From CAZEQD01 sp964514305 (lineage in GTDB: Bacteria > Acidobacteriota > Aminicenantia > Aminicenantales > Aminicenantaceae): a DNA stretch of 13,084 nucleotides. The DNA lies in the NCBI GenBank assembly GCA_964514305.1, contig CAZEQD010000055.1, positions 1-13,084 on the forward strand, read 5' to 3'. The notes beneath the pieces are model-generated. The model made no database searches, was not told the origin of the DNA, and saw only the letters and a list, made by a program, of their open reading frames with translations. Positions 1 to 6,599 of the stretch are shown one piece after another. The position numbers and the translations under genes are program-made. The number at the start of each line of letters is the position of its first letter. Within the stretch, counting starts at the first letter, position 1.

Positions 1-388
1 CAGCCAGAGTAAGAAATCTTTCTCGCACGAGAAAATTTATATTGTCATGGACACCATGATAAAGAGGCGTTGTTCCGAGGAGAATATTAGTATGGGAAGG
101 TAAGGTAGTAGAGGTATTGGCAAACGCCTTGGAGAAAAGGACACCCCTCTCAGCCAAGCTATCGATGTTCGGCGTATGGAGATGTTTACTGCCGTAACAA
201 CTCAGCCAATCTGCTCTGAGAGTATCTATCGTTATGAGAAGGACATTCAATTTTTGTTTATCAGTTCCAGGCGAGGGATAGCCATAGTAAGCTGACTGGA
301 AAAAGAGGATCAATACAGGTATCAAAATGGATATTGTTAAGATTTCTGGCTTTATTTTGTTTTTTTCTGGGCTCATCCAACCAGTCAT
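1..388 (-). CDS. Sulfatase-like (alkaline phosphatase superfamily) membrane-anchored hydrolase, N-terminal part
   Basis: Only the first 129 codons are inside the window; the frame is open to the left edge. A short charged N-terminus is followed by one hydrophobic segment (about residues 16-35) that is a membrane anchor or uncleaved signal. Then comes the sulfatase-family core: NVLLITIDTLRAD (48-60) with the metal-binding Asp55, HTPNIDSLAERGVLFSKAF (71-89), and the nucleophile region TTLPSHTNILLGTTP (94-108). At the place of the C/S-x-P-S-R formylglycine motif the sequence reads T95-L-P-S-H99, so the usual Cys/Ser and Arg are both replaced. Proteins of this 'TLPSH' type are common in Acidobacteriota and relatives and are named sulfatases by homology only; Thr nucleophiles occur in phosphodiesterases of the same superfamily. 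There is no clear Shine-Dalgarno before this ATG and a TATAAT lies 4 bases upstream, so the start could be the next ATG (codon 5, at 376). Family is secure, substrate unknown. Confidence 0.85.
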   Translation of the reverse strand, partial: MTGWMSPEKNKIKPEILTISILIPVLILFFQSAYYGYPSPGTDKQKLNVLLITIDTLRADWLSCYGSKHLHTPNIDSLAERGVLFSKAFANTSTTLPSHTNILLGTTPLYHGVHDNINFLVRERFLTLA

Positions 389-392
389 TTGT

Positions 393-398
393 ATTATA
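393..398 (-). promoter_or_regulatory. Candidate -10 box for the sulfatase-like gene
   Basis: A perfect TATAAT on the minus strand ends 4 bases before the first ATG. Only a poor -35 (TTAGAC, spacer 19) lies upstream. If used, the transcript would start at or just inside the annotated start codon, which points to a leaderless or very short-leader mRNA and possibly to initiation at codon 5. Confidence 0.35.
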
Positions 399-597
399 AC
401 TGAATTTTCATGCAGGAGTCTAACAAACTAAAATTATCTTCTCTTTTTATCTATCTGGAATATTTAATTGCCCGTTTGTGTCCTGGAGATGCGTTCCTTT
501 GGTCGATAAAAGAATTTATATAATTCGGGCTAGGGGTTAATCAAAGTTTTTATCTGATACTCCATGTGAATAGGATAGGGTTCCTAGGTACATCCTA

Positions 598-629
598 TAT
601 ATTTAGCTTCCACTATATTTAGCTTCCAC
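598..629. repeat. Perfect 16-bp tandem duplication
   Basis: TATATTTAGCTTCCAC occurs twice head to tail (598-613 and 614-629) with no mismatch. Sixteen is not a multiple of three, so on the minus strand the duplication shifts any reading frame through it. Without it, the protein-like minus-strand frame above would end at a stop right after RWKLNI. It looks like a recent replication-slippage event. Confidence 0.9.
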
Positions 630-823
630 CGAATCTCGTATCTTTCTGAATGGAAACGAATATATTCCTCACCTTTGAATGTATAAATAAAACAATATTT
701 ATTCTGAGAATTAGCTAATTTATTCGCTTTCAAGAATGTTCATGTAGTCCTATTTCTACTCCGCCAACAAATAATCCTACATCTCTCTTCACCCACTGGA
801 TGGTATAGGACTATAATTGATTT

Positions 824-3550
824 TTAAAAATAGAATCGAAGTCCAAGCCTGAATTCTCTCCCGTAGTTAACATCATAAGCCTTACCAAAATCAGGATTTG
901 TTATTCGTGTTTGGACAAGGATTGCTTTTTGTCGATTAAAAACATTGTAAACATCCAAGAAGGTTGCTAATCGTAGGTCACCTTTGATGGGGAAGCCCTT
1001 TTCCACTCTTAAATCAAGGTCTATGTAAGAAGGAAGTTTACGGGAACCTGGTTTTTCGATACTAACTATAGGGTTGCCTGAAATGCCGGAGATACCATAG
1101 GCTTTTACCTGTGGTTCCCATCTGCCATCTGCATCTCCTGCTCCGCCGTAGGCAGATCTCCAGAAGAAAGAAGGGCTTAGTTTGATATCCCAGGGCAAGA
1201 CAAATGTGCCGTACATCTTAAAAATATGAAATGGATAAGAAACAGGTTCTCCACCCCAACGATCAAGATCCACCAGGGCGTTTGGGTTTGTTCCCGTAGG
1301 CCATAATTTTTCCTTTCCGATTGAATAAGAAGCATTGAGCATCCAATTGTTTGAAAATCTTTTTTCAAACTCAACCACAAAACCAATATAAGTTTTTTTG
1401 CTCTCTCTAACTATATAAGGATTAAGACCTGGTCGGGGATTGGTCACTATGTATCGATCTGCTGGAATAACGAGATTATATATATCCCAGGTTTGGGTTT
1501 GTCCATTTAAATCTGTAAAAGTAAATTTAGTCAATTCATATTCTTCACCGATTCTCACTTGGGCAATCTGATCCCGGAATTTCTTCCATATAAAGGATAG
1601 TGAAATAGATGTATCTCTGAACAGTTCTCTTTCTAATCCAAAAGAGAACTGATCTACAGAAGGCATTTTTATTTTTGGATCTATAGTTGTCGGATTAGAA
1701 TAAGGTTCTCTCCATATTTCTTCTTTACTACCGTCAGGTAGAACGAGATACATGACCCAGTCGGATTGGCCAGCACTGGCTTCATCAAATAAAGTTGTTA
1801 TGAATTTGTCATAATATCTTCCGTAATGAGCTTTGAGAGCTGTCTTGTGGTCCCCAAAAACATCCCAAGTGATGCCTAATCTTGGGGCAAAACCTGTTGT
1901 TTCAAATACTTCGGGTGAGGTTTTAAGGGTCCCTTTGTAATAATTGAAACGGAGGCCAGGATTGATGGTAAGATTACCAATTTTCCAACTGTCTTGAACA
2001 AAAACAGCTGCTCTAAAGCCTTTAGGTTTTACATCCATAGACCAGCTATAAGCATAACTATAATAATAGCCATTATAATAGACATTATCTACATAATAAT
2101 AGCCACCGTTATAGCGGAAATAATAGTGGTCTGAAATATGTTCAACTTCAGCACCAAACTTAAAATCGTGGGATCCTTTAATAAAATCATCAGAATGATG
2201 GGATAAGGCCACATTGGCAGAATAACGAGGTGCATCGTCTTGTATCCTAAATCCATAATTCACACTGTGAATTCCGGTGATGTCATCAACATGTCCTGGT
2301 TTATCCGAATAGCCTCCCACTCCGAATCCTGATTTTGTGTATCCAAGTGTACCTTCTATAAATGTCGTGTCTGAAAAAGAATGGAACATTCTGATGTTGG
2401 CAACCCAAGAAGGCTCACGTTCCCAAGGGGCTGCTTCATAGGGCCAATAAATATTCTGGTATTGATGTTCCATCTTAAAATAGTCCATTACATAGGAAGC
2501 TGAAAGTCGAGTGGAGGGATTAGGCTGTAAGGTAAATTTAATAATACCTGTTGGCAGATATTTATAGTATCTTCCCGCATAGTATTCTAAAGATGGAAGC
2601 TCTACTACAGTGTCTTCAAATGTAAATCTTCTGAAAGTTGCTGAACCAAAGTACCAGAGCTTGTCTTTAATAATAGGACCTCCGATTAGGAAATTTCCGT
2701 ATATTAAGCCCTCCTTTCGGGGAGCTTCTACTAGCTCATAGAAAGGGTCGCTGCGATCGATGCTTTCTTGGGTCCAGCCGATGCCCTCGTAATTAAATTG
2801 TACCATCCCGTCAACAGTATTTCCTCCGCTCTTGGTCACGAGAGTCAAATGAAGGCCGTTAAAACCATCGTATTCAGCCGCGGCTCCCAGACCTTCTACT
2901 TCTGCTTCGGAAAAGATATTAGAGTCTGATTCCATCCAGCTTTCTCCAAAACCTCCATGAGAAAACTCCACACCGTCCATCGAGTAAGCATTGCCGACCC
3001 TCGTTGTTCCTCCATAAGCCTTAATTCCATGCCAGCCTGCTACATAGGTACCAGGTGCAAGATCCATGGCAAAATATTGATAAGAATCGCGAGCAAAGAC
3101 AACATCTTTTATTGTTGACTCTGGCAGGTGAGTAGTAGCCAGGGCTGAATCTTTGACATCAATAAGAGGAGGAGTAGCAGTTACGGTGACTTCCTCTTCT
3201 AGCCTGCCAATTTTGAGAATAAAGTCAACAGTCAAAGTTTGCCCCACAAATAATCTGATGTCTTCTCTTCTTTGAGGGGTAAATCCTTCAAGTGAAGCCT
3301 CAACGGTATAAGTTCCCGGTGGTAGGCCGGCAAACCTGTATTTTCCCTCTGTGTCTGTAATTTTACTCCGAATGCCTCCAAGCAAATCAGGAGAGGAAAG
3401 CTTAATTTCTGCTCCTGGAAGAGGATTTTTCTGGTCATCAGTTACCTTACCTTCTAAAGCAGCTGTTACTTTAGACTGAGTATAGGACATACTACAGAGA
3501 AGACCAAGAGACAGAACAAGAATGGCTGCCTTTTTTAATTTTCCCCTCAT
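824..3550 (-). CDS. Oar-like TonB-dependent outer-membrane receptor with CarboxypepD_reg domain
   Basis: A 908-residue outer-membrane protein. Residues 1-25 are a signal peptide (KLKKAAILVLSLGLLCSM). Residues about 31-112 form a CarboxypepD_reg beta-sandwich (GKVTDDQKNPLPGAEIKL, YRFAGLPPGTYTVEASLEGF). EEEVTVTATPPLIDV (118-132) is the linker typical of this class. The plug follows (about 135-245, with SMDGVEF and VTKSGGN), then a 22-strand-type barrel beginning near NFLIGGPIIKDKLWYFG (286-302) and ending in an aromatic C-terminus, LGLRFYF. Length and order match Oar/SusC-like receptors, which move oligosaccharides, peptides or chelates using TonB energy. An extracellular-loop segment (475-503) is very rich in tyrosine. 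The start is supported by AGGAGG 5 bases upstream. No SusD-like partner is next to it. Substrate cannot be read from sequence; the sugar genes nearby make a glycan plausible. Confidence 0.93.
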   Translation of the reverse strand: MRGKLKKAAILVLSLGLLCSMSYTQSKVTAALEGKVTDDQKNPLPGAEIKLSSPDLLGGIRSKITDTEGKYRFAGLPPGTYTVEASLEGFTPQRREDIRLFVGQTLTVDFILKIGRLEEEVTVTATPPLIDVKDSALATTHLPESTIKDVVFARDSYQYFAMDLAPGTYVAGWHGIKAYGGTTRVGNAYSMDGVEFSHGGFGESWMESDSNIFSEAEVEGLGAAAEYDGFNGLHLTLVTKSGGNTVDGMVQFNYEGIGWTQESIDRSDPFYELVEAPRKEGLIYGNFLIGGPIIKDKLWYFGSATFRRFTFEDTVVELPSLEYYAGRYYKYLPTGIIKFTLQPNPSTRLSASYVMDYFKMEHQYQNIYWPYEAAPWEREPSWVANIRMFHSFSDTTFIEGTLGYTKSGFGVGGYSDKPGHVDDITGIHSVNYGFRIQDDAPRYSANVALSHHSDDFIKGSHDFKFGAEVEHISDHYYFRYNGGYYYVDNVYYNGYYYSYAYSWSMDVKPKGFRAAVFVQDSWKIGNLTINPGLRFNYYKGTLKTSPEVFETTGFAPRLGITWDVFGDHKTALKAHYGRYYDKFITTLFDEASAGQSDWVMYLVLPDGSKEEIWREPYSNPTTIDPKIKMPSVDQFSFGLERELFRDTSISLSFIWKKFRDQIAQVRIGEEYELTKFTFTDLNGQTQTWDIYNLVIPADRYIVTNPRPGLNPYIVRESKKTYIGFVVEFEKRFSNNWMLNASYSIGKEKLWPTGTNPNALVDLDRWGGEPVSYPFHIFKMYGTFVLPWDIKLSPSFFWRSAYGGAGDADGRWEPQVKAYGISGISGNPIVSIEKPGSRKLPSYIDLDLRVEKGFPIKGDLRLATFLDVYNVFNRQKAILVQTRITNPDFGKAYDVNYGREFRLGLRFYF

Positions 3551-3639
3551 TTAAACCTCCTTTCATGGATTCTCACATTCTGGAAAGTTTTTCTTTTCCA
3601 TTTTAGTTTAATAGATTTTTGCCCTTCTCTTGTTTTCAC
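3547..3639 (-). CDS. Possible 30-codon leader ORF overlapping the receptor start
   Basis: A GTG-initiated frame encodes a Lys/Arg-rich 30-residue peptide (begins VKTREGQKSIKLKWKRK) whose TGA overlaps the receptor's ATG as ATGA, the arrangement seen in translational coupling. A strong GAGGAGG sits directly at the GTG, which is too close for normal initiation (no spacer), so translation is doubtful. It could instead mark an mRNA leader whose ribosome binding affects the receptor. No homology is recognised. Confidence 0.15.
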   Translation of the reverse strand: MKTREGQKSIKLKWKRKTFQNVRIHERRFK

Positions 3640-3711
3640 CTCCTCTGATAAAAAATTCCAAATTGAAAATGAATAGGCTTAACAATGCCTCCAAACTAAT
3701 TAAACATAAGT

Positions 3712-3741
3712 TCTATATTTGGAAAAAATAGACAAAGCCAA
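3712..3741 (-). promoter_or_regulatory. Weak candidate promoter for the receptor gene
   Basis: On the minus strand TTGGCT is followed after 18 bases by TATAGA. A start about 7 bases downstream would give a leader of roughly 155 bases containing the extra GGAGG and the TGGAAA hairpin. The boxes are imperfect and the region is AT-rich, so other positions are possible. Confidence 0.3.
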
Positions 3742-3919
3742 CGTATCTCCATTCAGCAGGTTGTTTTTGAAAAATTTTTGAAGCTCATTCTTTCCTTTTA
3801 ATAGAGCTAAATCATTCCTAAACAAATTTTAAAAAGGAGCAATAAATCAATTTTTGCATCCTTGATTTTTGTTTACTTTATTAATAAATAATAATATTCA
3901 ACAAGTCAAGTATTATATT

Positions 3920-3954
3920 AATATTGTAGAAATTGATACAACATTAACAATATT
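3920..3954. promoter_or_regulatory. Palindromic operator candidate (Lrp/AsnC-type) in the divergent region
   Basis: The core TTGTAGAAATTGATACAA (3924-3941) is an 18-bp near-palindrome: TTGTA and TACAA arms around a central AATT, symmetric at 14 of 18 positions. A second inverted pair, AATATTGT (3920-3927) and ACAATATT (3947-3954), overlaps it. Lrp/AsnC (feast/famine) regulators bind pseudo-palindromes with an A/T-rich centre and often control themselves and a neighbour. The site lies between the receptor and the Lrp-type gene, upstream of both promoters. The symmetry is seen; the binding protein is inferred. Confidence 0.45.
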
Positions 3955-4023
3955 TTTTATACATATGTTTAGAATATCCTAATATTATTGATGAATCAGC
4001 CAAACGAGGGGATTTTATTTTTT

Positions 4024-4052
4024 TTGGTATAAATTTTTCTTTAGGCTATAAA
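4024..4052 (+). promoter_or_regulatory. Candidate sigma-70 promoter for the Lrp-type regulator
   Basis: TTGGTA, a 17-base spacer, then TATAAA. A transcript starting near 4059 would have a leader of about 125 bases. The palindromic operator candidate lies roughly 80 bases upstream of the -35 box. Confidence 0.45.
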
Positions 4053-4184
4053 TGATTGGTTGCCTTACTTTCTCCTCAAGAGAAGATTAGTTCAAAAAAG
4101 AATTTTATAAATTATAAAAATAACGATGATTATATTTAAATTTTAATAAATATTTGATATTTTATTACAGACAGGGAGGTTTTT

Positions 4185-4631
4185 ATGATAGATGAGCTGG
4201 AAAAAAAAATATTAAACACACTGAATAGAAACGCCCGGATGAGTTTCCGTCTGGCAGCCAATAAGCTGAGAATTTCACCCACTACTCTCTATAATAAAGT
4301 AAGGAAACTGGAACAATCTGGAGTAATAAAAGGTTATATCCCTTTGATAGATACAGAGGCTGTTGGTTATAGGCTAATGGCCATAATTGGCCTTAGAGTT
4401 AAACAGGAAAAGGATATCGAGGTTCAAAGAGCAATATCCAAATTTCCTCAGGTTGAAACAATTTATGAAATTACAGGAGATTGGGATTTATTTCTTATCT
4501 GCCATTTTAAAGACCGCAATGATCTAACTCGATTTTTGAAAAAAGAGCTTCCTTTGTCAAATATTGAACGGGCTATCACCCATATTGTTCTGAATGTTGT
4601 CAAGGAAGAAAAACGAATTTCTGTAATATAG
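4185..4631 (+). CDS. Lrp/AsnC-family transcriptional regulator
   Basis: A 148-residue protein of normal family length. Residues 1-55 are the winged helix-turn-helix (MIDELEKKILNTLNRNARMS, then LAANKLRISPTTLYNKVRKLEQSGVIKGY). Residues about 65-142 are the RAM/Lrp_AsnC effector and oligomerisation domain (LMAIIGLRVK, VETIYEITGDWDLFLICHFK, ITHIVLNVVKEEK); the GDWDL turn corresponds to the family's G-D/E-Y/W-D ligand-contact region. Members form dimers to hexadecamers and usually bind amino acids or other small metabolites. AGGGAGG five bases before the ATG fixes the start. It is divergent from the Oar-like receptor and followed after 330 bases by the sugar symporter, which has its own promoter. 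Likely targets are itself, the receptor and the symporter; effector unknown. Confidence 0.93.
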   Translation: MIDELEKKILNTLNRNARMSFRLAANKLRISPTTLYNKVRKLEQSGVIKGYIPLIDTEAVGYRLMAIIGLRVKQEKDIEVQRAISKFPQVETIYEITGDWDLFLICHFKDRNDLTRFLKKELPLSNIERAITHIVLNVVKEEKRISVI

Positions 4632-4680
4632 ATTTACCTTCCAAGACACTGAAACACTAAAACACTATCTAAAACACTAA

Positions 4681-4700
4681 AAGAGCACTAAAAGTGCTTT
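4681..4700 (+). terminator. Hairpin after the Lrp-type gene (weak terminator)
   Basis: AGCACT and AGTGCT form a 6-bp stem with an AAA loop, extendable to 8 bp with a G-T pair and an A-T pair, ending in TTT. The T-tract is short. Just upstream (4646-4690) the motif AAACACTA recurs about four times with irregular spacing. Confidence 0.4.
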
Positions 4701-4826
4701 GGCTGATATAACTTATTGATTCTATTGAGATTAGGTGAAAAAAGAGGTCCAAATCTGAGCTTAGAATAGCATTTATGGGGCCAAAATAGCCCTTTTAATT
4801 TGAGTAATTTACTTTAACCATAATCG

Positions 4827-4855
4827 TTGACGGTTATATCCGGCTATGATATAAG
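4827..4855 (+). promoter_or_regulatory. Sigma-70 promoter of the sugar symporter gene, with embedded inverted repeat
   Basis: TTGACG, a 17-base spacer, then TATAAG. The transcript would start near 4862 and have a leader of about 100 bases. A perfect inverted repeat, TTATATC-N7-GATATAA (4834-4854), lies within the spacer and -10 box, where a bound repressor would block polymerase. Confidence 0.6.
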
Positions 4856-4961
4856 CTTATAGAATTTTGGTTGGAAAAGGCTGCAAAATTTCAAATAAAT
4901 ATTTTTTCTCCAGTAACTTTTTTCTTGATTTTACCTAAATCTTAGATAAAGAAGAAAGAAA

Positions 4962-6584
4962 ATGAATGCATTTCAGACACTTGATTGGGCTGTTGTGGCT
5001 GCTTATTTTTTAATTTTATTGGCGCTAGCCTGGTGGGTAATAAGACAAAAACAAGAGTCAACAGTTGATTATTTTCTGGCTGGCCGCCATGTGGGTTGGT
5101 TTGTGATTGGGGCCTCTATATTTGCTTCTAACATTGGCTCTGAGCACATTGTTGGACTGGCTGGGACAGGAGCTAAATCTGGAGTAGTAATGGGCCTTTA
5201 TGAACTACACTCCTGGCTTGTTCTTCTTTTAGGTTGGGTCTTTATTCCTTTTTATATGAGGAGCAAAGTCTTTACTATGCCCGAATTTTTAGAAAAGAGA
5301 TATTCTCCCCAAGCTCGTTGGTTTTTATCGCTTATTTCTCTTGTTGGCTACGTTTTAACCAAAGTTTCAGTTACAGTTTATGCCGGAGCCGTTGTCTTTC
5401 AAGTGCTGATGGGTATTGATTTCTGGAGAGGGGCTTTAATTGTGGTCATCCTCACCGGGCTTTATACTATTTTGGGTGGACTACGAGCTGTGGTCTATAC
5501 TGAAACGCTGCAGACTATTGTCTTAATCGCTGGCTCAATTACGGTTACAATTATTGGTTTGCATAAGATCGGTGGTTGGCATAATCTGATCGCAGTGGCT
5601 GGTGCTGATCATCTTAATTTGTTTTTGCCAGCCAATCATCCAGATTTTCCTTGGCCTGGAATGGTTTTCGCTCCTCCAATTGTGGGTCTCTGGTATTGGT
5701 GTACAGATCAATACATTGTCCAACGAACTTTGGCTGCCAAAAATGAAACACAAGCCCGAAGAGGCACAATTTTTGCTTCTTATCTGAAATTGCTTCCATT
5801 TTTTATTTTTATCATTCCTGGGGTAATTGCTTATGCACTTTCCAGATCAGGAAGTCTTCAGCTTCCTCAAGCTGATCAAGCCTTTCCGGCTATGGTAAAA
5901 ATGCTGCTTCCCACTGGCCTAAGGGGTCTGGTCGCAGGTGGATTACTAGCTGCTTTGATGAGTTCCCTGGCCGCAGTTTTTAACTCATGTTCCACCCTTT
6001 TTACGATTGATATTTACAAAAAATTGAAACCCCACTCCTCAGAACGGACTTTAATTGTTGTTGGTCGGGTGGCTACGGCCGCTGTTGTTGTTTCAGGAAT
6101 TCTGTGGATTCCCTTCATGAAGTATATTTCCGGTGAGCTCTATCATTATCTTCAGAGTGTCCAAGCCTACCTTGCTCCTCCTATTGCGGCTGTATTTTTT
6201 TTAGGATTATTTTATAAAAGAATAAACGGCCAAGGGGCTATTACTGCTTTGGTGAGTGGCTTTGTAATTGGCATGGGGCGTTTATTAGCTGAATTAAACA
6301 AAGAGCACTTAAGTGGTTGGCTTCATCAGTTTGCCTCAGTCAATTTTTTATATTTTTGTATCTATTTATTCCTCTTTTCAATTGGTTTGATGATTGCTGT
6401 TAGTCTTCTGACTAAAGAGCCCTCCTATGAGAAAATAAAAGGTCTTACCTATGTTACGACTTTAGCTGTTGATAAACAAAAGTCTCGGGCAAGTTGGAAT
6501 TATAAAGACGTTATCCCTTCAGTTATAGTTGTTATCATCCTGGCTTTGATTCTGGTATATTTTTCTCCTTTAGGTCTTTTCTAA
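4962..6584 (+). CDS. Sodium:solute symporter (SSS family), SGLT-like sugar transporter
   Basis: A 540-residue polytopic inner-membrane protein with about 14 hydrophobic segments, the length and pattern of SSS (LeuT-fold) sodium:sugar symporters such as the Vibrio sodium/galactose transporter. Family landmarks: DYFLAGRHVGWFVIGASIFA (36-55) then SNIGSEHIVGLAGTG (56-70); GGLRAVVYTETLQ (172-184); WYWCTDQYIVQRTLAAK (244-260), the stretch holding the sugar-gate tyrosine; ASYLKLLPFF (272-281); and LMSSLAAVFNSCSTLFTIDI (332-351), whose paired serines sit where the family binds sodium. These agree with the sugar branch better than the proline or pantothenate branches. The ATG is preceded only by a weak AGAAG-type ribosome site. 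It has its own promoter and ends 15 bases before the convergent small exported gene. The sugar, perhaps glucose from the nearby glucosidase, is inferred. Confidence 0.92.
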   Translation: MNAFQTLDWAVVAAYFLILLALAWWVIRQKQESTVDYFLAGRHVGWFVIGASIFASNIGSEHIVGLAGTGAKSGVVMGLYELHSWLVLLLGWVFIPFYMRSKVFTMPEFLEKRYSPQARWFLSLISLVGYVLTKVSVTVYAGAVVFQVLMGIDFWRGALIVVILTGLYTILGGLRAVVYTETLQTIVLIAGSITVTIIGLHKIGGWHNLIAVAGADHLNLFLPANHPDFPWPGMVFAPPIVGLWYWCTDQYIVQRTLAAKNETQARRGTIFASYLKLLPFFIFIIPGVIAYALSRSGSLQLPQADQAFPAMVKMLLPTGLRGLVAGGLLAALMSSLAAVFNSCSTLFTIDIYKKLKPHSSERTLIVVGRVATAAVVVSGILWIPFMKYISGELYHYLQSVQAYLAPPIAAVFFLGLFYKRINGQGAITALVSGFVIGMGRLLAELNKEHLSGWLHQFASVNFLYFCIYLFLFSIGLMIAVSLLTKEPSYEKIKGLTYVTTLAVDKQKSRASWNYKDVIPSVIVVIILALILVYFSPLGLF

Positions 6585-6599
6585 AGCGGCTGAATAAAG

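Larger units (their letters stand above)
389..823. other. Intergenic region with possible degraded coding remnants
   Basis: No intact gene is visible. On the minus strand, one frame (810-733) reads like protein, including VGLFVGGVEIGLHEHS. After its stop, another frame continues (739-584) with YTFKGEEYIRFHSERYEIRW, and a third (about 582-535) reads EPYPIHMEYQIKTLINP before a TAG. Such a chain of short protein-like stretches broken by stops and frame changes is what a decayed gene looks like, but AT-rich noise can mimic it and I recognise no family. A perfect 12-bp palindrome AATTAGCTAATT sits at 709-720. No RNA gene or clear terminator is seen. Confidence 0.25.
3551..4184. other. AT-rich divergent control region between receptor and Lrp-type regulator
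   Basis: No gene of normal size is visible in 634 bases of strongly AT-rich sequence. It carries the receptor's leader and promoter on the minus strand, the regulator's promoter on the plus strand, and nested inverted repeats between them. Just upstream of the receptor's ribosome site lies a small hairpin (TGGAAA / TTTCCA, 3581-3600), and a second perfect GGAGG (minus strand, 3643-3639) lies about 90 bases upstream of the start. Confidence 0.6.

Noticed and set aside
4646..4690. Recurring AAACACTA units considered as a CRISPR-like or iteron array
   Set aside because: The units are only 5-8 bases, irregularly spaced and too few; there are no spacers and no replication gene.
5234..5799. Reading frames on both strands inside the symporter gene
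   Set aside because: All lie within the well-supported SSS coding frame and show no protein family features.
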